NCBI GenBank assembly: GCA_902806575.1
Contig: CADCXD010000011.1
Span: 248,001-312,000, forward strand
Source of the DNA: Jackrogersella multiformis
Lineage: Eukaryota; Ascomycota; Sordariomycetes; Xylariales; Hypoxylaceae
Length of the DNA stretch: 64,000 nt
Direction of reading: 5' to 3'
Below are positions 22,073 through 34,373 of this stretch, piece after piece (the first letter of the stretch is position 1; every line of letters begins with the position of its first letter). The notes below the pieces were generated by a model that had not been told where the DNA came from, made no database searches, and was given only the letters and a program-made list of their open reading frames with translations. The position numbers were made by a program, and so were the translations under genes.

Positions 22073-23495
22073 ATGTCTACTTTCACAGCAATTCCTTGCG
22101 AGATCATGATCTCCGTGTTGCGTGAGCTGGGCAATGTGCGCTTCCTGCTGCCCTCGCTTCTCACCTGTCGCCATGTGTACTCGTGCTTCAAAGAAAATCC
22201 AGGCGTGGCAGCCGAAATCTTGCAGCGCCAGATCCCCCCAGCTATCATCCCTTACTCGATCGCGGTGCTGGAAGCCTCACATCTGAGCCCACGAAATGAA
22301 TCGTTAGTCCATGAGCTGCTCGAAACGCTATATATGCAACCATCCAAGTTTACCGAACCTCTCCGGACCATGCCTGTCCCGCTTCTGACAAGAATAGGAC
22401 ATATACACGGAGTGATCCATGACTTGGCTACCGACTTTGCCAGCAGCGCATGGACACGCCTATCTAAGGATCCAGGATCGAAAGTGGCTGGGAGCCTCGT
22501 TTTGTCGCCGTCAGAATACCTCCGCTTTTGCCGAGCCTTCTATCGGGTGGAGTTATATTTTCGCCTCTTTCGCTGTAGAACTTCGTGGACATCTGTACCC
22601 TTTCATGAATACCGTTTTTTTTCTAATCAGCCACCTTGGGAAAAGGAGCAGCTCGCCTCTGTCCAGGACTTTCTCGAGCTCAAGCTCTCAAAAGGTAAGT
22701 TGTTATTCACCCATGAAGGCTTATTTATCTCCGATGAATGTGTGGCCATGAGCCCTCAGCGCAAGTTTCTGATTTCAATTCACAGCCTCCCATGATGTGC
22801 TAGCTCATGATGTTCAGTTCGGCGAGTTAGGGATCGACTATATCACGACTGGTGACAATAACCACTTCAGGCAACTCTGGGTAAGCCACAGTCCAACATC
22901 CTTACTCTATCCGCCGCATTTATTGCTTACAAATAATGGTCATACCTAGCTATCACAGGGTGTCGACTTCATCCACAGATTGATGAGCGAGAGCTCATAC
23001 GACGGAAAAAAGGCGCTATTAAAGTCTGCGTTCGTTGCTGGTAAAGTCGACCTTTACGACGCGCTTATGTCACCGCCCGACACGGACTTATACGATGATG
23101 TCCCACTTTCTAGTTACGCTGATGAGGACCTGGCGGCTCTGTTTCCGCCTACTAAAAGCCAGGACCAGGACACAGATAAGGGCCCATTTGAAGCATGGCG
23201 TGTGGCCTTCAACACCTGTCCACGCAGTGCGTGGGCCATGCTCACAAACAATTCTGGATTGAGGGAGCGGGCTTATGTCTTCTGGGACTTGGATCGCATC
23301 GAAACTTGCGGCATGCTGAAACTGTTTGAAAATACCCCGGAAGATTCTGAGCTTCAACGTGCCTACGATGATATGGACGAGATGCGCGAGTCATTTGAAG
23401 AGCGCTCAAAGATTTGGCAAAAGGGCGGTTCGGGTTATTGGAGCAAAAATGATGAAAGCAGAATTGTATGGCCAACACAGCAAGATGGGAACTAA
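22073..23495 (+). CDS. F-box-like hypothetical protein
   Basis: Three exons (22073-22694, 22786-22880 and 22959-23495; GTAAGT and GTAAGC donors, CACAG acceptors) give 417 residues. The first residues, FTAIPCEIMISVLRELGNVR followed by LLTCRHVYSCFKENPGVAA, fit the degenerate N-terminal F-box-like helix pair of many fungal proteins of about this size. The rest is helical with RVAFNTCPRSAW and a Trp-rich C-terminus, with no second domain. F-box proteins recruit substrates to SCF ubiquitin ligases; fungal genomes hold many such paralogues of unknown target, and here the F-box call itself is tentative. No neighbours suggest a pathway. Confidence 0.75.
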
Positions 23496-24896
23496 CCTTA
23501 GAACTATTTATATGCAACCCATCTAATATAGGCCCAGCCTCGTTAAGATCGGAACCACCTCCCCTTTTGCATATGTTTATGCCACGATCTTCAAGAGCGG
23601 AACCCAACTGTACTGATTTCGAGTCAGTTAACCGTATATATTTCAGCTGGACTCAGGCGTTACACAGCAGGAGACCCCACTCTATAGTAGTCAATAGATG
23701 GCGAGCCCGAGTTAATGGATGGAGGCAGGGAGTTTGTGGGGGTGACATTCGGGCGTACTGTACATGCCGGTAGTTCGATTATATTTTATCGCAGGCCACT
23801 GTACTTGACGGCATTTTTATTGTAAATTTTACTTATTTACCCGCTTAAACGAGAAGTCTATGTCTTGTTTGAGAAATAAACTAATGATAATTATAAGTAT
23901 AAACAGAAAATCTTAATAGACATTTTCTCGTGATCGAATCCGTGGATTAAATCGTTTTTATCCAAAAATCTTACGTGAGTCTTCCACGTGAAAAGAAGAA
24001 AGGGGAAAGCAATACCCCTGAATTTCTGCATCGAAGAAAAATGGGTCCACACACATGAATAAATCGCCCCCTTTTCCCCTATCCTGTTTATGCGACAGAG
24101 CGTCTTAGAACCTTAATTATTATCACTTAATGTTTTTTACGATTATATCATCTCGCGACATTATAAAAACAATAATTTTCTAGACCTACGGAATTATGAG
24201 ATGAAACAATTGCTTTAATGATAAAGAAGTATTAGCTAAGTTACGACATATAAAAGGAAAAAGGGACTGAACCGAAGAGTTAACGCTTACCTTAATTAGG
24301 TAAGTAAACATCGGATAAGAAGTATAACTATCTTTATAAAGTGATTCACGCTCGTAACAATATTTAAGACCTTGATTTCAAAGGCTATCACTGGCTGCTA
24401 TTCTTAAGTGGTATTTACGTGACTTTAAGTCTAAATAAAGTCATTATGGTAAGTATCACCGTAAAATATTTTATAGCTACAATGAGTTTCGATGTAAAAT
24501 CTTGGTCTTATATGTCACCTTTGCCTTTAATCCACGGAACTCTTACTATTAATGACCAACAAGCATAAACCGCATCGTCACTTTCTACAGTGGCGCCTAC
24601 CTAGGTAGGTAATTTATCGACAAATTACCATGACTTTACATATAGTACTACTACTAATAAGAAACTTACACTTGAAACAATTATTTCGTCTTCTCTACCA
24701 GTTTAGCATGGAAACGAGATGTTATAGACGTGACTAGATGGAGAAACATGACCAGATGATTATTTACTTGTGACTTATGCCTTGGTTCCCCTAGCAGTTT
24801 CTACTAAAAAAAATTACATCAACCCACAATCTACCCACCTAGGTACCTTTTTGGATACCTGAGATGACCAACAACCCTATAGGAGTTTAATACAAG
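23496..24896. other. AT-rich gap with no gene
   Basis: Strongly AT-rich sequence from about 23780 to 24880 with no open frame worth reporting, one TACCTAGGTAGG element at about 24597 and a second word at 24836. The low GC compared with the exons could reflect RIP-type mutation or simply a relaxed spacer. Confidence 0.6.
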
Positions 24897-25676
24897 ATGG
24901 AGAGTGTGGATATTTCAGTCAACGGCCAGCAACAAGGTCCCGGCAATCCGTCAGTCGGCCAGGGCGGAACACCAACCCAAGATCGAAACGAAGAATCCAG
25001 TTTGACATCAAGCATAGACTCACAGACATTGATCAACTATTTCCAATGGACCGCGAACAATCTACCTATTGGACTATCCTACGACCCTAAATCAAGGATA
25101 TCGACGCCCGGTTTCATGGAAGGATGGATTGAAAAGGCTGAAGAGCAGGAAGAAGAAGAGGAAGAAGGCCAGGTTACTTATGTGGCATCTCGTGGAACTG
25201 GATACATTGCTGAGATGGTCAACCCGCCTGAGGCCCAAACTGGAAATGCACATACAGTTCGCCAGTCACCTCGCCACTCTATCGCCCCGCGAGTTCCATT
25301 CCCTCACCAACGGCCAGTTTGGTCAATGCTCGCAACGGATTTCGCGTGCATCTCTACAATACCGGCGGATGTGGATCTATGGTGTCCTTCCTGCGCACGA
25401 AAGCTTGCAAGAGAAAGCTTCAGGTTGACTCCCACGGGCCATATCCCAGTGGAAACATGCATCGAGTGCAGAAAAGGGGAGACGATCGTTCCAGGGAACT
25501 TAATAATCTGCTGGAGTGCGCCGTTGGAGCATAAGGGCTGTGGAAGGCTTCTTCCTCGAAGTCATTTCTCCGGATTTCACACACACGAGACTTACACGGG
25601 GGTTTTCTGTCGCGATTGTCGAGCCTTCGGACACAATAGAGCGAGACTAGAGGGTCGTTATATCGAAGAAAAATAG
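24897..25676 (+). CDS. Cys-rich putative zinc-binding protein
   Basis: One exon of 259 residues. The N-terminal 80 residues are low-complexity with an acidic run EEQEEEEEEGQ. The C-terminal third has a cysteine pattern: CPSC, CIEC, C..(W)...(HKGC)GR, CRDC, with His in HTHET and FGHN. This suggests one or two zinc sites, but I do not recognise a named finger. The repeated form CxxC...CxxC may be a novel treble-clef or a divergent zf. Start is the first ATG; no introns needed. Possibly a nuclear protein of unknown role. Confidence 0.65.
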   Translation: MESVDISVNGQQQGPGNPSVGQGGTPTQDRNEESSLTSSIDSQTLINYFQWTANNLPIGLSYDPKSRISTPGFMEGWIEKAEEQEEEEEEGQVTYVASRGTGYIAEMVNPPEAQTGNAHTVRQSPRHSIAPRVPFPHQRPVWSMLATDFACISTIPADVDLWCPSCARKLARESFRLTPTGHIPVETCIECRKGETIVPGNLIICWSAPLEHKGCGRLLPRSHFSGFHTHETYTGVFCRDCRAFGHNRARLEGRYIEEK

Positions 25677-26044
25677 CCCCTACCTATACTTCGGCGGGTT
25701 GCAATTTGTATCAAACCCCCAAGCACATCATTGTTGATGTGTAACATACCCATAGTTACCTAACCTCCTTGGACTAAATAATCATATTACTAGACTAGGA
25801 GATCAATTTTACACTCATCTGAATTCCCATTTTCCCATAATTATTTTTCCGTGTGAATGGTTTTTCCTGCCCATAATAGACTTAGGCGTAGGGGAGCCCC
25901 CTTTATTTCTTGGCATTCCATTTTTGCCTCTAACTTCCACCGGGAAGCTCTTAGCTCTACGCATGAGACAGGATATGCATTGAAGAAAACCGCAGTAATA
26001 TTAAAATAATAAGTATTTCACAATTCCCTTCTTGCATTCGCACG
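25677..26044. other. Convergent 3' spacer
   Basis: The Cys-rich gene and the APH gene end toward each other here; no other feature is seen. Confidence 0.6.
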
Positions 26045-27223
26045 CTAACAAATTTCCTCCCACTCCTGCAGTATGTCCTGTGCGTCCATGATGGCCTCAT
26101 CCGAGTTGACCCCACCAACAGCAAAGTGTACGAGCTGCCGCGCTAGTCGGTACGCCGGTTCGTAGGCAAAACGCATGTAATCCTGGCCAGCGGCGTCCTC
26201 GAAAATCCTCTTCAGCTCTCGCATCCTCGGCGTAGGAGGCTCGTCGTTAGCCCTGTGCTCCTCTATAAATTCGGCGCGGAACGAGAACCATATCCAGGAG
26301 GGCGGCACACATGCCATGAACATCGGGGCCAACGCGGCCTGATCCCAGTCAATGACGGCGGTTACGATCGGTTCCGTCGTATTGGCTACCGGGTTGACCA
26401 TTATGTTACGAGGAACAAAATCCCCGTGAGCCAGACAGTTGGGAACATCGTCGAACCAACCCCTGGTGTAGAGCTCCTCGGCCATAGTGTAGAGATCATC
26501 CAGAATTGAAGATTCGGTTGGAGACATTTCTACATTAGCAGTCTTTTGGGATTGGAAGTTAGTTAGAAGTATGTTAAGGAGCGATCCAGGGATAGAGGAG
26601 TGAGGAGTGTACGGCACTTCCAAGTGCGAATCTATACTTCGCAAGGGTATAACGTGAATTGGCGCGTTCAGACCGTTATGCCCGGCTGCGAATGTTATCT
26701 TACCAGCCACGCTGCTTCTGGTGGCTAGCATCCGACGAAAAATGGTGCCGAGTTCACCTGCTATCCTTTTCCGCGCCGTGTGGTCAAGTCCAAAATAGGA
26801 ACTTTCTATATCAATGCCGAAGACGAGATCTTGGATCATGTACGGCACTTGTATCCCGTTGTTCGACGTCCCGTCAAATTCTATGACCCGCGGCACTGGT
26901 ATCTGAGTATGCCGTCTCAAAAAGGTCAAGATGGCGACATCGCGCTCTACATGTGCGTCATCCCAACGAGGAAGCCGTAAGATGTATTTCGTGTGATCGA
27001 AGTTTACCTGCCCCCCCCTTAGTAGTGTTAGACCGATGATGTGGTTGTTTCCACCCCTGTTCAGCATCTGGACCTTTATATGTCCAATGTCAGCATCAGG
27101 CCAGATTGTTCTGTGTACGGACTCCCGAACACGGTTTTGGAATTCAGGGAATGGTGCATAAACAATCTCGGTACTCGACCCCAGGGTCATGCCAGGGACT
27201 GGATCAGCGGAAAAGTGTGACAT
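26045..27223 (-). CDS. APH-fold small-molecule kinase
   Basis: One exon of 392 residues from the ATG at 27223; an in-frame ATG at 27346 would add 41 residues that look unlike the family (hydrophobic leader FNLFYLKGTYRPYFIF), so I prefer the inner start. The fold opens with YILRLPRWDD and ERDVAILTFLRRHTQIPVP, and the catalytic segment is HGDFVPRNIMV (266-276), with IDWDQA (291-296) as the metal-binding aspartate. This is the aminoglycoside phosphotransferase / fructosamine-kinase-like family, which in fungi is large and mostly of unknown substrate. All key residues are present, so likely active. Confidence 0.85.
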   Translation of the reverse strand: MSHFSADPVPGMTLGSSTEIVYAPFPEFQNRVRESVHRTIWPDADIGHIKVQMLNRGGNNHIIGLTLLRGGQVNFDHTKYILRLPRWDDAHVERDVAILTFLRRHTQIPVPRVIEFDGTSNNGIQVPYMIQDLVFGIDIESSYFGLDHTARKRIAGELGTIFRRMLATRSSVAGKITFAAGHNGLNAPIHVIPLRSIDSHLEVPYTPHSSIPGSLLNILLTNFQSQKTANVEMSPTESSILDDLYTMAEELYTRGWFDDVPNCLAHGDFVPRNIMVNPVANTTEPIVTAVIDWDQAALAPMFMACVPPSWIWFSFRAEFIEEHRANDEPPTPRMRELKRIFEDAAGQDYMRFAYEPAYRLARQLVHFAVGGVNSDEAIMDAQDILQEWEEIC

Positions 27224-28253
27224 CTTTTGACATGGCAGTCTTATAGGCTTCACGGACAGCTCACGGAATATGAAATATGGGCGATAAGTTCCCTTTAAGT
27301 AAAATAAATTGAACAAGTTGTCTAAAATGTTTGCATAGATATTCAATGAGTCACGACGGCGATCTGAAATTGGCTACTTGTTCCATTGCACTGTGCTTGG
27401 ATTAATCGATTACATCTAGTCACTAAAGTCTAGCTATTATGCTCATAAGTTGACATATAATACCCTGTGATAGAGAACACTTTGACAACTTGGTACCTTT
27501 AACATGCTATAATTTACTGTATATGAAGTAATGTTATGTATATAAACTGTATCAGTGACCTTAGAGCTGAAAACACTTCTTATTTACACGTTGCTACCTA
27601 AATACGATACACCATACCTAAGAAAATCTCCTTAGTAACAGTTTCTTCGTGAGAGTAACTTCTATGGTTCTATTAGTCATAAATCGCATTCCAAACAACC
27701 GGAAGACGGCTTAAGGGGAAATCTACTTATTCAGGGGTTATACATTAACCCCCACAATCTGTAATACAAAGACATATTTCCACTGAACACATCCTGCGAC
27801 CGCTTAAAAGTCCAATAGGAGTCCCATCACAAGTGAAGTGGGCTTAGTTACGAGTGTGCCAGGATCCACGTATACGACAGGGTTGATTAGGTCTAAAAAG
27901 GAGTATCTGATTATGTAAGCAAGGGCTCTTAAGCATAGTACAGGTTTTACAGCCTATTTTCGTACTTACCTAGGTGGCTACCACGAGACACATAATCACC
28001 TCAAGCTCCCGCTATCCGTTCAGTCATCAAAACATTAAACAGGCTAATTAACCATTTTCAACATTCACTGTAGAACGTTGTACAACACAGTAGTAAACGT
28101 AATCAATATGACGAAAAAAACTTTACAATCCCGCAAGCACCTATCCGATTTGTTACCTTACGCCCCTAGATGCACCATACCTTGTCATCAGTCGCTCATG
28201 ACTCACCAGACACCCAACCACAGCAAATACCTCAGGTCAGACACATAACCCAC
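27224..28253. other. Gap without recognised gene
   Basis: AT-rich promoter region of the APH gene and 3' side of the PAP2 gene. Long GC-rich frames at 28170 on the plus strand are shadows of the PAP2 exon and are left out. Confidence 0.6.
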
Positions 28254-29459
28254 TTAAACAATATCATCCCCCCTCGCAGCCGTCCCACCAGTCGCCGTGC
28301 CACTCCCAACAGCCTTCCTCGGGAACGTGCCCGCGGGCGCGCCATGCCCATTCGTGCCGTGGGCCGGGCCGCCGAATCCCCTCGCGCCTCCGGCTCCAGC
28401 TCCGGCTCCCCAGCCAGCCTTGCGCGTCCACATCGCGTCCATGAGCTCGGCGCCCTCGTGGGTGTACATGCAAGGCTGGCCGCGGTGCAGCGGGACGTGG
28501 TTCCACCTCCAGTCCCAGATGGAGGCGTAGCACATGCGGTAGGCGGAGAAGGCCATGACGCCGCCGATGATGGCGCCGGCCACCACATCGTACCAGTTGT
28601 GGAACTCGTCGATGGTCAGGGCGCCGGCGATCAGCGTGGCGCCGAGCACCGGGGCGTACACCGCGACCAGCTTCCACATCGCCGGGTGGTAGTTGGCGAA
28701 CACCTTGAGCTTGGCGTTGAGGTACAGGGACAGGTAGACGAAGCCCGCGAAGGCGGCCGTGCTGTGGCCCGAGGGGAACGACTCCAGCGAGTCGTCGATC
28801 TGGCTCTGGTCGCCCGTGCAGATCTCCTTCGTGTAGTATATGCTGTTGAAGCCGGCGGCGTTGTAGCCCGCGCCCTGGACGCCGGGGGCGTTGCTCGCGA
28901 GGGAGACGTCGGGCTTGCAGACGTCGAGGAAGTGCGGGCGCAGGCCGCCGATCAGCCACTTCAGGAAGACTTGGAAGACGGCGGCGGTGATTAGCGAGTA
29001 CAGCAGCCCGACGACGCCGTTGTTGACGTCCCAGAAGGAGCGCACGCGGATCTGCATTAGCAGGATGACGACGATGGGGACCACGGCGGCGAGGAAGGCG
29101 GCCAGCCAGATGGGGATGATCTCTTTGCGCAGCGGATACGCAAACTCCGGGTATACCACCTCGCCGTCGGAGAAGGTGACGGCGAATGATCGGGTGGGTG
29201 CCGGGTGAGCTTCGTACACCTGGGTTGCGTGTTAACAGCGTTTTTAGGGGTTGGCGGGTTGAAGGGGTGTTAAACTTACGCCGAGTCCTATGGCACCCAT
29301 GCAGATCATGGTAACGATATCGAGCCATGTAACTTTGAGCCACTGGCCGAAGCTCGGGCGAGTTGCCATCGGATATGGTACTGCATCATGGCCATGGCCA
29401 TGGCCATTGGTAGGACCTGCCTCAGGTCCATCACGTCGACGGCGATTGAAGAAACCCAT
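28254..29459 (-). CDS. PAP2-type lipid phosphate phosphatase
   Basis: Two exons (29280-29459 and 28254-29219, GTAAGT donor) give 381 residues. Catalytic motifs: KWLIGGLRP (C1), FPSGHSTAAF (C2) and DEFHNWYDVVAG (C3), on a six-helix membrane core. C3 has the active His and HxxxD but not the usual SR pair; fungal PAP2 proteins of this type read similarly, so this looks like a family feature rather than decay. The enzyme dephosphorylates phosphatidate or diacylglycerol pyrophosphate at a membrane. The C-terminal tail from 28254 is Gly/Ala/His-rich and GC-rich. The N-terminus has a GHGHGHD run. Confidence 0.9.
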
Positions 29460-31314
29460 TTTCCTTGCAACACAATGGTTTTACGGATTTTCTTAAAAGT
29501 GAATATTTCTTTGCGAAAGAATTCTTATCTTGCTCGAATCCCGACGAAAATGATGTTCAAGTCTCCGAGAGATTGAAGGCTACCGTGGTAGTCCTAGAAG
29601 GATGGCCAAGGACAAGGTAGGTGTAATAAAATGATTTACCACTGGCCCCTTCTCGTTCTAAGTATTTAACAGAATCTACCTAGTCCATGGTGGCCCGTGA
29701 ATAGGATTCAATAACTGTACACTCTACACTGGTGATTGACGTCATGACTTGAGTTCGTTAGTCGTGACACGGACAAAATATAGAGAGTCTTGATGATAAC
29801 TCGAGGCTTGGCAACAAATCCGCTTAACATAAACAGCCCCAGATCAGACGGTCAATTTTAAGCGAATCCAATCATCAACTCTAAAGTCGGTAAATCGAAC
29901 CTTGCAAGTTTACCTACCTGGCTACCTGGGTACGTAGAATGGTGATGTGTTAGGTAAGGCAAGTATGGTGTTGTACCTATTAGTTGTTTTGTAAACGTTG
30001 TCCCCACTCAATCTGGCTGATCCGATTCGTCATCCCGCAGTCTGAACGTCATGAACACTAAAAAACTTGGCACGGGACTTGGCAATGCTTGTCTTATTAC
30101 CTAATCGGGCAATTGTCGATCTTGAAACGCGTATCGATAACCCATTACAAGAAGCGCCTTCGAGCACTTTGTGCTCATATTATTCGTTGCCGTACTGCCG
30201 TGTTATTTAACCGTTAGAAATATTTATGTGCATTCTGGTTAAACTTAATGATTGGCAATGAGTTGCCTCAATGTACTAAAGTGCAATACTATTGAAGTCA
30301 GTGGTGTTCGATGATGCGTAGTCGAATTAACCTAGCTGTCTAGCAGTCTAGTAACGCTAATGTTGGTGGAGGGGTAACTAGGATCGTCTCAATGGATATA
30401 ACCAAATCAATAGTATTCTATGCATGACCTGCAGACCATCATCTATTGTTTGCTCATCGAGGTTTAAAATGTCTGATAGAATGAACGTCATTTAATCAAC
30501 TGGCAACTATGAAGGTATCTACTTCTAACATACCCTAGGTAGGTAAGTGAAAATAAGTGGACCACTAAACTTTCATATGTGGATTTTAACTAACTAATTC
30601 CCAACTCCACGGAACCTTACCGCTGCCTTGGAACCTACAGCATCATTAACTTCGCAACTACTGTACGTGTACCTATCTAGGTACATTACCTCATTTAGTT
30701 AGAACCGAGCATAATTGGATTCATTGAAGCCATTATGGTTTCAAATGCGACAGATATCTGACCACGTTCATTTATCGAATTGCAATAAGAGGTACCTTGT
30801 AGTATACGTACCTACCTCATGTCGCCCCCACACCGAGAGCTTATCAATCCCAGCGCCACGGCTTGCAGATAGTAAATAGCTTCTACACTGCAGTGCCAAG
30901 ATGCAGGTTTATCTTGGTCGGCATGTCACCGTTCTCCCAATGTAGAAGGATGAAGGTTCAATATTTTATCCCGGCGTTCTAGCCAACTCTCGTCGTAGCC
31001 ATGAACATCTATTTATTCACGCATCGATACTATACAGGAAGGTCTATGAGATACCGTCTATCTATCGTCAGTTCTCAACATATGAGGTAACTAATGTACA
31101 GTGCAATAGAGTGGTTGCAATGAATGCAGGTCTATCCGGCGCCAGGTCGCATTCAATGTGCCAAATAAATCAGATGTAACCTTTCCCGGGTCCTTGCGTT
31201 ATCGCCAGCGCTGCCAAATGCTCGGTCCTTGTGAAAACTCCGGTTCTTAACAGCCAAACTCCGACATCAAAGTGAAGTAAATGAACTGCCTAAATGCGCC
31301 AAATAGTCGATTCT
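29460..31314. other. Gap without recognised gene
   Basis: About 1.9 kb of mostly AT-rich sequence with TACCTAGGTA-type words near 29925, 30534, 30675 and 30808 and no supported gene. Confidence 0.6.
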
Positions 31315-32555
31315 CTACCACGCCGTGTGGCCACCGTCGATGGTGAGGTTGGCCCCCGTCATGAAGCTGCTGGCGTTGCTCAGCAGAAACAGCGCGGCAC
31401 CCTTAAACTCGCTTGTCTCTGCTAATCGACCCACTGTGTCGTTGAAGCATTAGCTAGCTGCCGCTTATAATTATGATACGTGATGACTTACTCATATTCG
31501 CACTTTCCCATTTTGCACGCAGCCCTGGAACTTCTTCGAAATTCTTGAGGACCATCGGCGTAAGAATATGACCGGGGCTGATGCAGTTCACTCGGATCCC
31601 ACCTGTGCCATCTTGCCGAATGGGACTCCATTCCATCGCGAGGTTACGTGCCAGCTGGACGACCGCAGCCTTGGAGGAATTGTATACCTGTGGTTTGGAG
31701 TCAGAGCTACATAATCAATGAAGGTAGTCCTTGGATTTACATACCGGGGATAAAAGACCCTTATTGGCAATGCTCCCAGACATACTCGCGATGAGGCACA
31801 TGCTACCGTGGATTTTGTACTTGAACATTTGGCGGGCTGCGCTCGTAGCTGTCATCATCACGCCTGTGTAGTTGATATCCATCAATCGGTTCACTTCTTC
31901 CTTGGTCCATTCCATCGCGGGGGAAAGGTGTTGAACACCGGCCGCAGCAATGACACCATCTAGCCGTAGGTGCTTATCTGCAATTGCCGCGATAGCTTGG
32001 TCCAGCGAATCTGTGTCTTGCACGTCTTGCTGCCTGTAGAAGAGAGAGCCTCCAAACTCCTCAGCCCGCCTTGCCGCTTCATTCAGGCGCTCAGCAGCCT
32101 CAGCCTCCGGTTCGCGATCGAAGCAATAAACTGTAAATGTGTTATTAAATACGTTGGCTTCTAAAATGTATATCATGTAGTTGCGCAAACGTACCCTTCC
32201 CTCCTGTTTCTGCAAGCGCTTCGGCCAGCGACAAGCCCAAACCCCGTGCACCGCCCGTGACAATAAAGACCTTGCCAGCAAGCTCAAAATCCGCCAATCG
32301 CTTTTGGCCGACATTCTCTCTCGGATTCGGCGCAATGCCAATTGTAGGATTTTCCCTCGGCTCTGGAGGTTTGGGGATCACATTTGTCTTCCGTCCAAAC
32401 TCCGAGAGAGCGGTCGAAGTCGGAGCTGTCGCAGTCGGTTTTGAAGAATGTATTTGCCTGAATTGTGTGGTCGAAACAGCCGTTGATGTGGTTCTCGTAA
32501 AAGTAGACGCCGTCAACGAACAGCGTCTGCCGAGCATTCTCGTGGAGATAGACAT
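31315..32555 (-). CDS. Mitochondrial-targeted short-chain dehydrogenase
   Basis: Four exons: 32195-32555, 31745-32130, 31492-31687 and 31315-31433, giving 353 residues. I start at 32555 (MSISTRMLGRR), which gives a basic, Ser/Thr-rich presequence of about 35 residues, unlike the upstream ATG at 32690. The SDR core has VTGGARGLG (99-107, NAD(P) binding), AAGVQ, IASMSG and YNSSK (Y251, K255, catalytic). The C-terminal segment GHILTPMV, then GAALFLLSNASSFMTGANL and IDGGHTAW, is canonical. Fungal proteins of this group include D-arabinitol dehydrogenase-like enzymes; the exact substrate is not shown by sequence. Confidence 0.9.
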
Positions 32556-34373
32556 GATGTTATATACTTCCGGATCGGAAAGCGAGTTGTACGATTGGAA
32601 ATAGTAGCGAAGATCATTAGTAATTTTCGAGACAAGTAAATAAACTGCGGGAGTCCGATACTTAAAGGGCACTGGTCCTACGGTGCACAACGATCGGATA
32701 AACAGACCTGCGTGCGGTAAATAAAAATAGATCTTTACTTGACCCTACTGATGTCAGCTTTCCTAAACGGGTGTCATACGTGTAAAAGCGGTCACCCATC
32801 TTGTGAGGCTTGGTATCTGGTCAAAACGGAGCTAACCCTCGAACAAGCCCGAGAAACTTGACCTGTCAGCCTGTTAGGTTAGCTCTTTGTCTCATAGAAA
32901 CAGATGGCCATGGATACAAGCGTGGGAATCTCGCCATGTTCCACTATGTCGTGTTTGCTGCTGAGCCAAGATGAAGGCGGCAGTACTGACGTCGGACAAG
33001 ATACGAAACATGGAATTCTTGTAGCCTTCTAGAAATCCCATCAGATGGGTTCAATTGTGGAGATTCTCTAGATCAGGGTCTGAGGCTACCGGCGGCAACT
33101 AATGTTGCGTATCCCACATACAAATGTCAATATGGAAATAAATCCAGGGGAAATCTGCTAATGACGTTAGGGGCGTATCATAGAATCTGGTGCGAAGCTT
33201 TCGATGGGTCTGCGTCAGATAAGAACCCTACGATTGGTAGAGCTTCTCAGCCAATCGAAAGCTCAAATACTGGATCAAAATGATCCAATCGGGTAGTGAT
33301 CTTCAAAAGCTGATATTGTGGGTTCCTGGCTAGGGGTCTTTTATGACGGTCGAAACCCGTCATTACCGGAGCAAGTGCTCCAGGGACTCATACACTTCAA
33401 CGAAACTTGAAAGTTTAAAAAGAAGGCTGTAGAGCCCAAGTACACAAGCCACGAGTCTTACTTTTTTAGACCTTCTAGCAAATTTCGAAGTTTGGAGTAA
33501 ATAATGAAATCTTAATACCAGATGAAAATGTCAATCTGTAAAGACAAAGAGAGTCAATCTCGGACATAGGAAGCAATAATATGGTGTCAATTGTAACCTG
33601 GTAAGTCAGTCTCAAATACCCTGCACAGTGCTGTTCGCAACTGAAATCCTATCACAACATTATTAAACTTTCGGTTCCTGACAATTGTCATCATGACGAC
33701 TTCGGGTATTCTTACATCCCGAGCTCATCATCACCACCGATAACCACGGCCATAGCCCCACAACTATTCAGATCCACAACCGATTTCTTAAAGCATGAGC
33801 TCCTCGGCCTAAACGGCACGATGTTTTGAAGGTAGCAAACAGCACAATGGATTCCGCAGTGCAAGTGTTGGTACTGTCGAGTGCGGGCGGGCATTTACTC
33901 ACTGGAGTTGTTTGTTACGCGGATAGGTACCGCGGGATGACATAATTACTTCGGGCGGCAAGGGTAGGCATCCAGGAGGGAGCTATGCACGGGCTCTGCT
34001 CCGTAACTATGATTACTCCTGAGGTAAGTAGATATAGGCACGCCGAAAACTGAAAATCGATATGGACGATATCCGTGGTAAGAGCAAGGTGTGAGTTTGG
34101 TAACATTGAAGAATTCCGTAGGAGATAACGTGGACAGCTTGGATTAATAGACGTTCAAGAGACGACGAGCATGCTATTCGACCGGGGGGGTTAACCCCAG
34201 CCTCTAAGCACGTCAGCTCGGGCACATAGATGCATTCGCCAATAAATTCATTCTTCGTATTAATACCCCCATCGTTTTGCCACCGAACGCCGTTGCAATG
34301 CTCACGTTATGAATCGACACCGAACCGATGATGCGCGGGTAGGTATTGAATCGTCCATTCCTAGGTATTCGCG
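32556..34373. other. Gap without recognised gene
   Basis: About 1.8 kb between the SDR and SRP54 genes with no motif-bearing open frame. The first 200 bases are the SDR promoter. Nothing else is supported. Confidence 0.6.

Noticed and set aside
23780..24880. A transposon in the AT-rich gap
   Set aside because: No open frame, terminal repeats or target duplications were seen; the composition alone is not enough.
28170..28994. Long plus-strand frame of 274 codons
   Set aside because: GC-rich shadow of the PAP2 exon; its protein is Arg/Val/Gly-rich with no motif, while the minus frame carries all three phosphatase motifs.
28264..29343. 359-codon minus frame
   Set aside because: Overlaps the PAP2 gene in another frame and is Arg/Pro-rich; it has no splice support.
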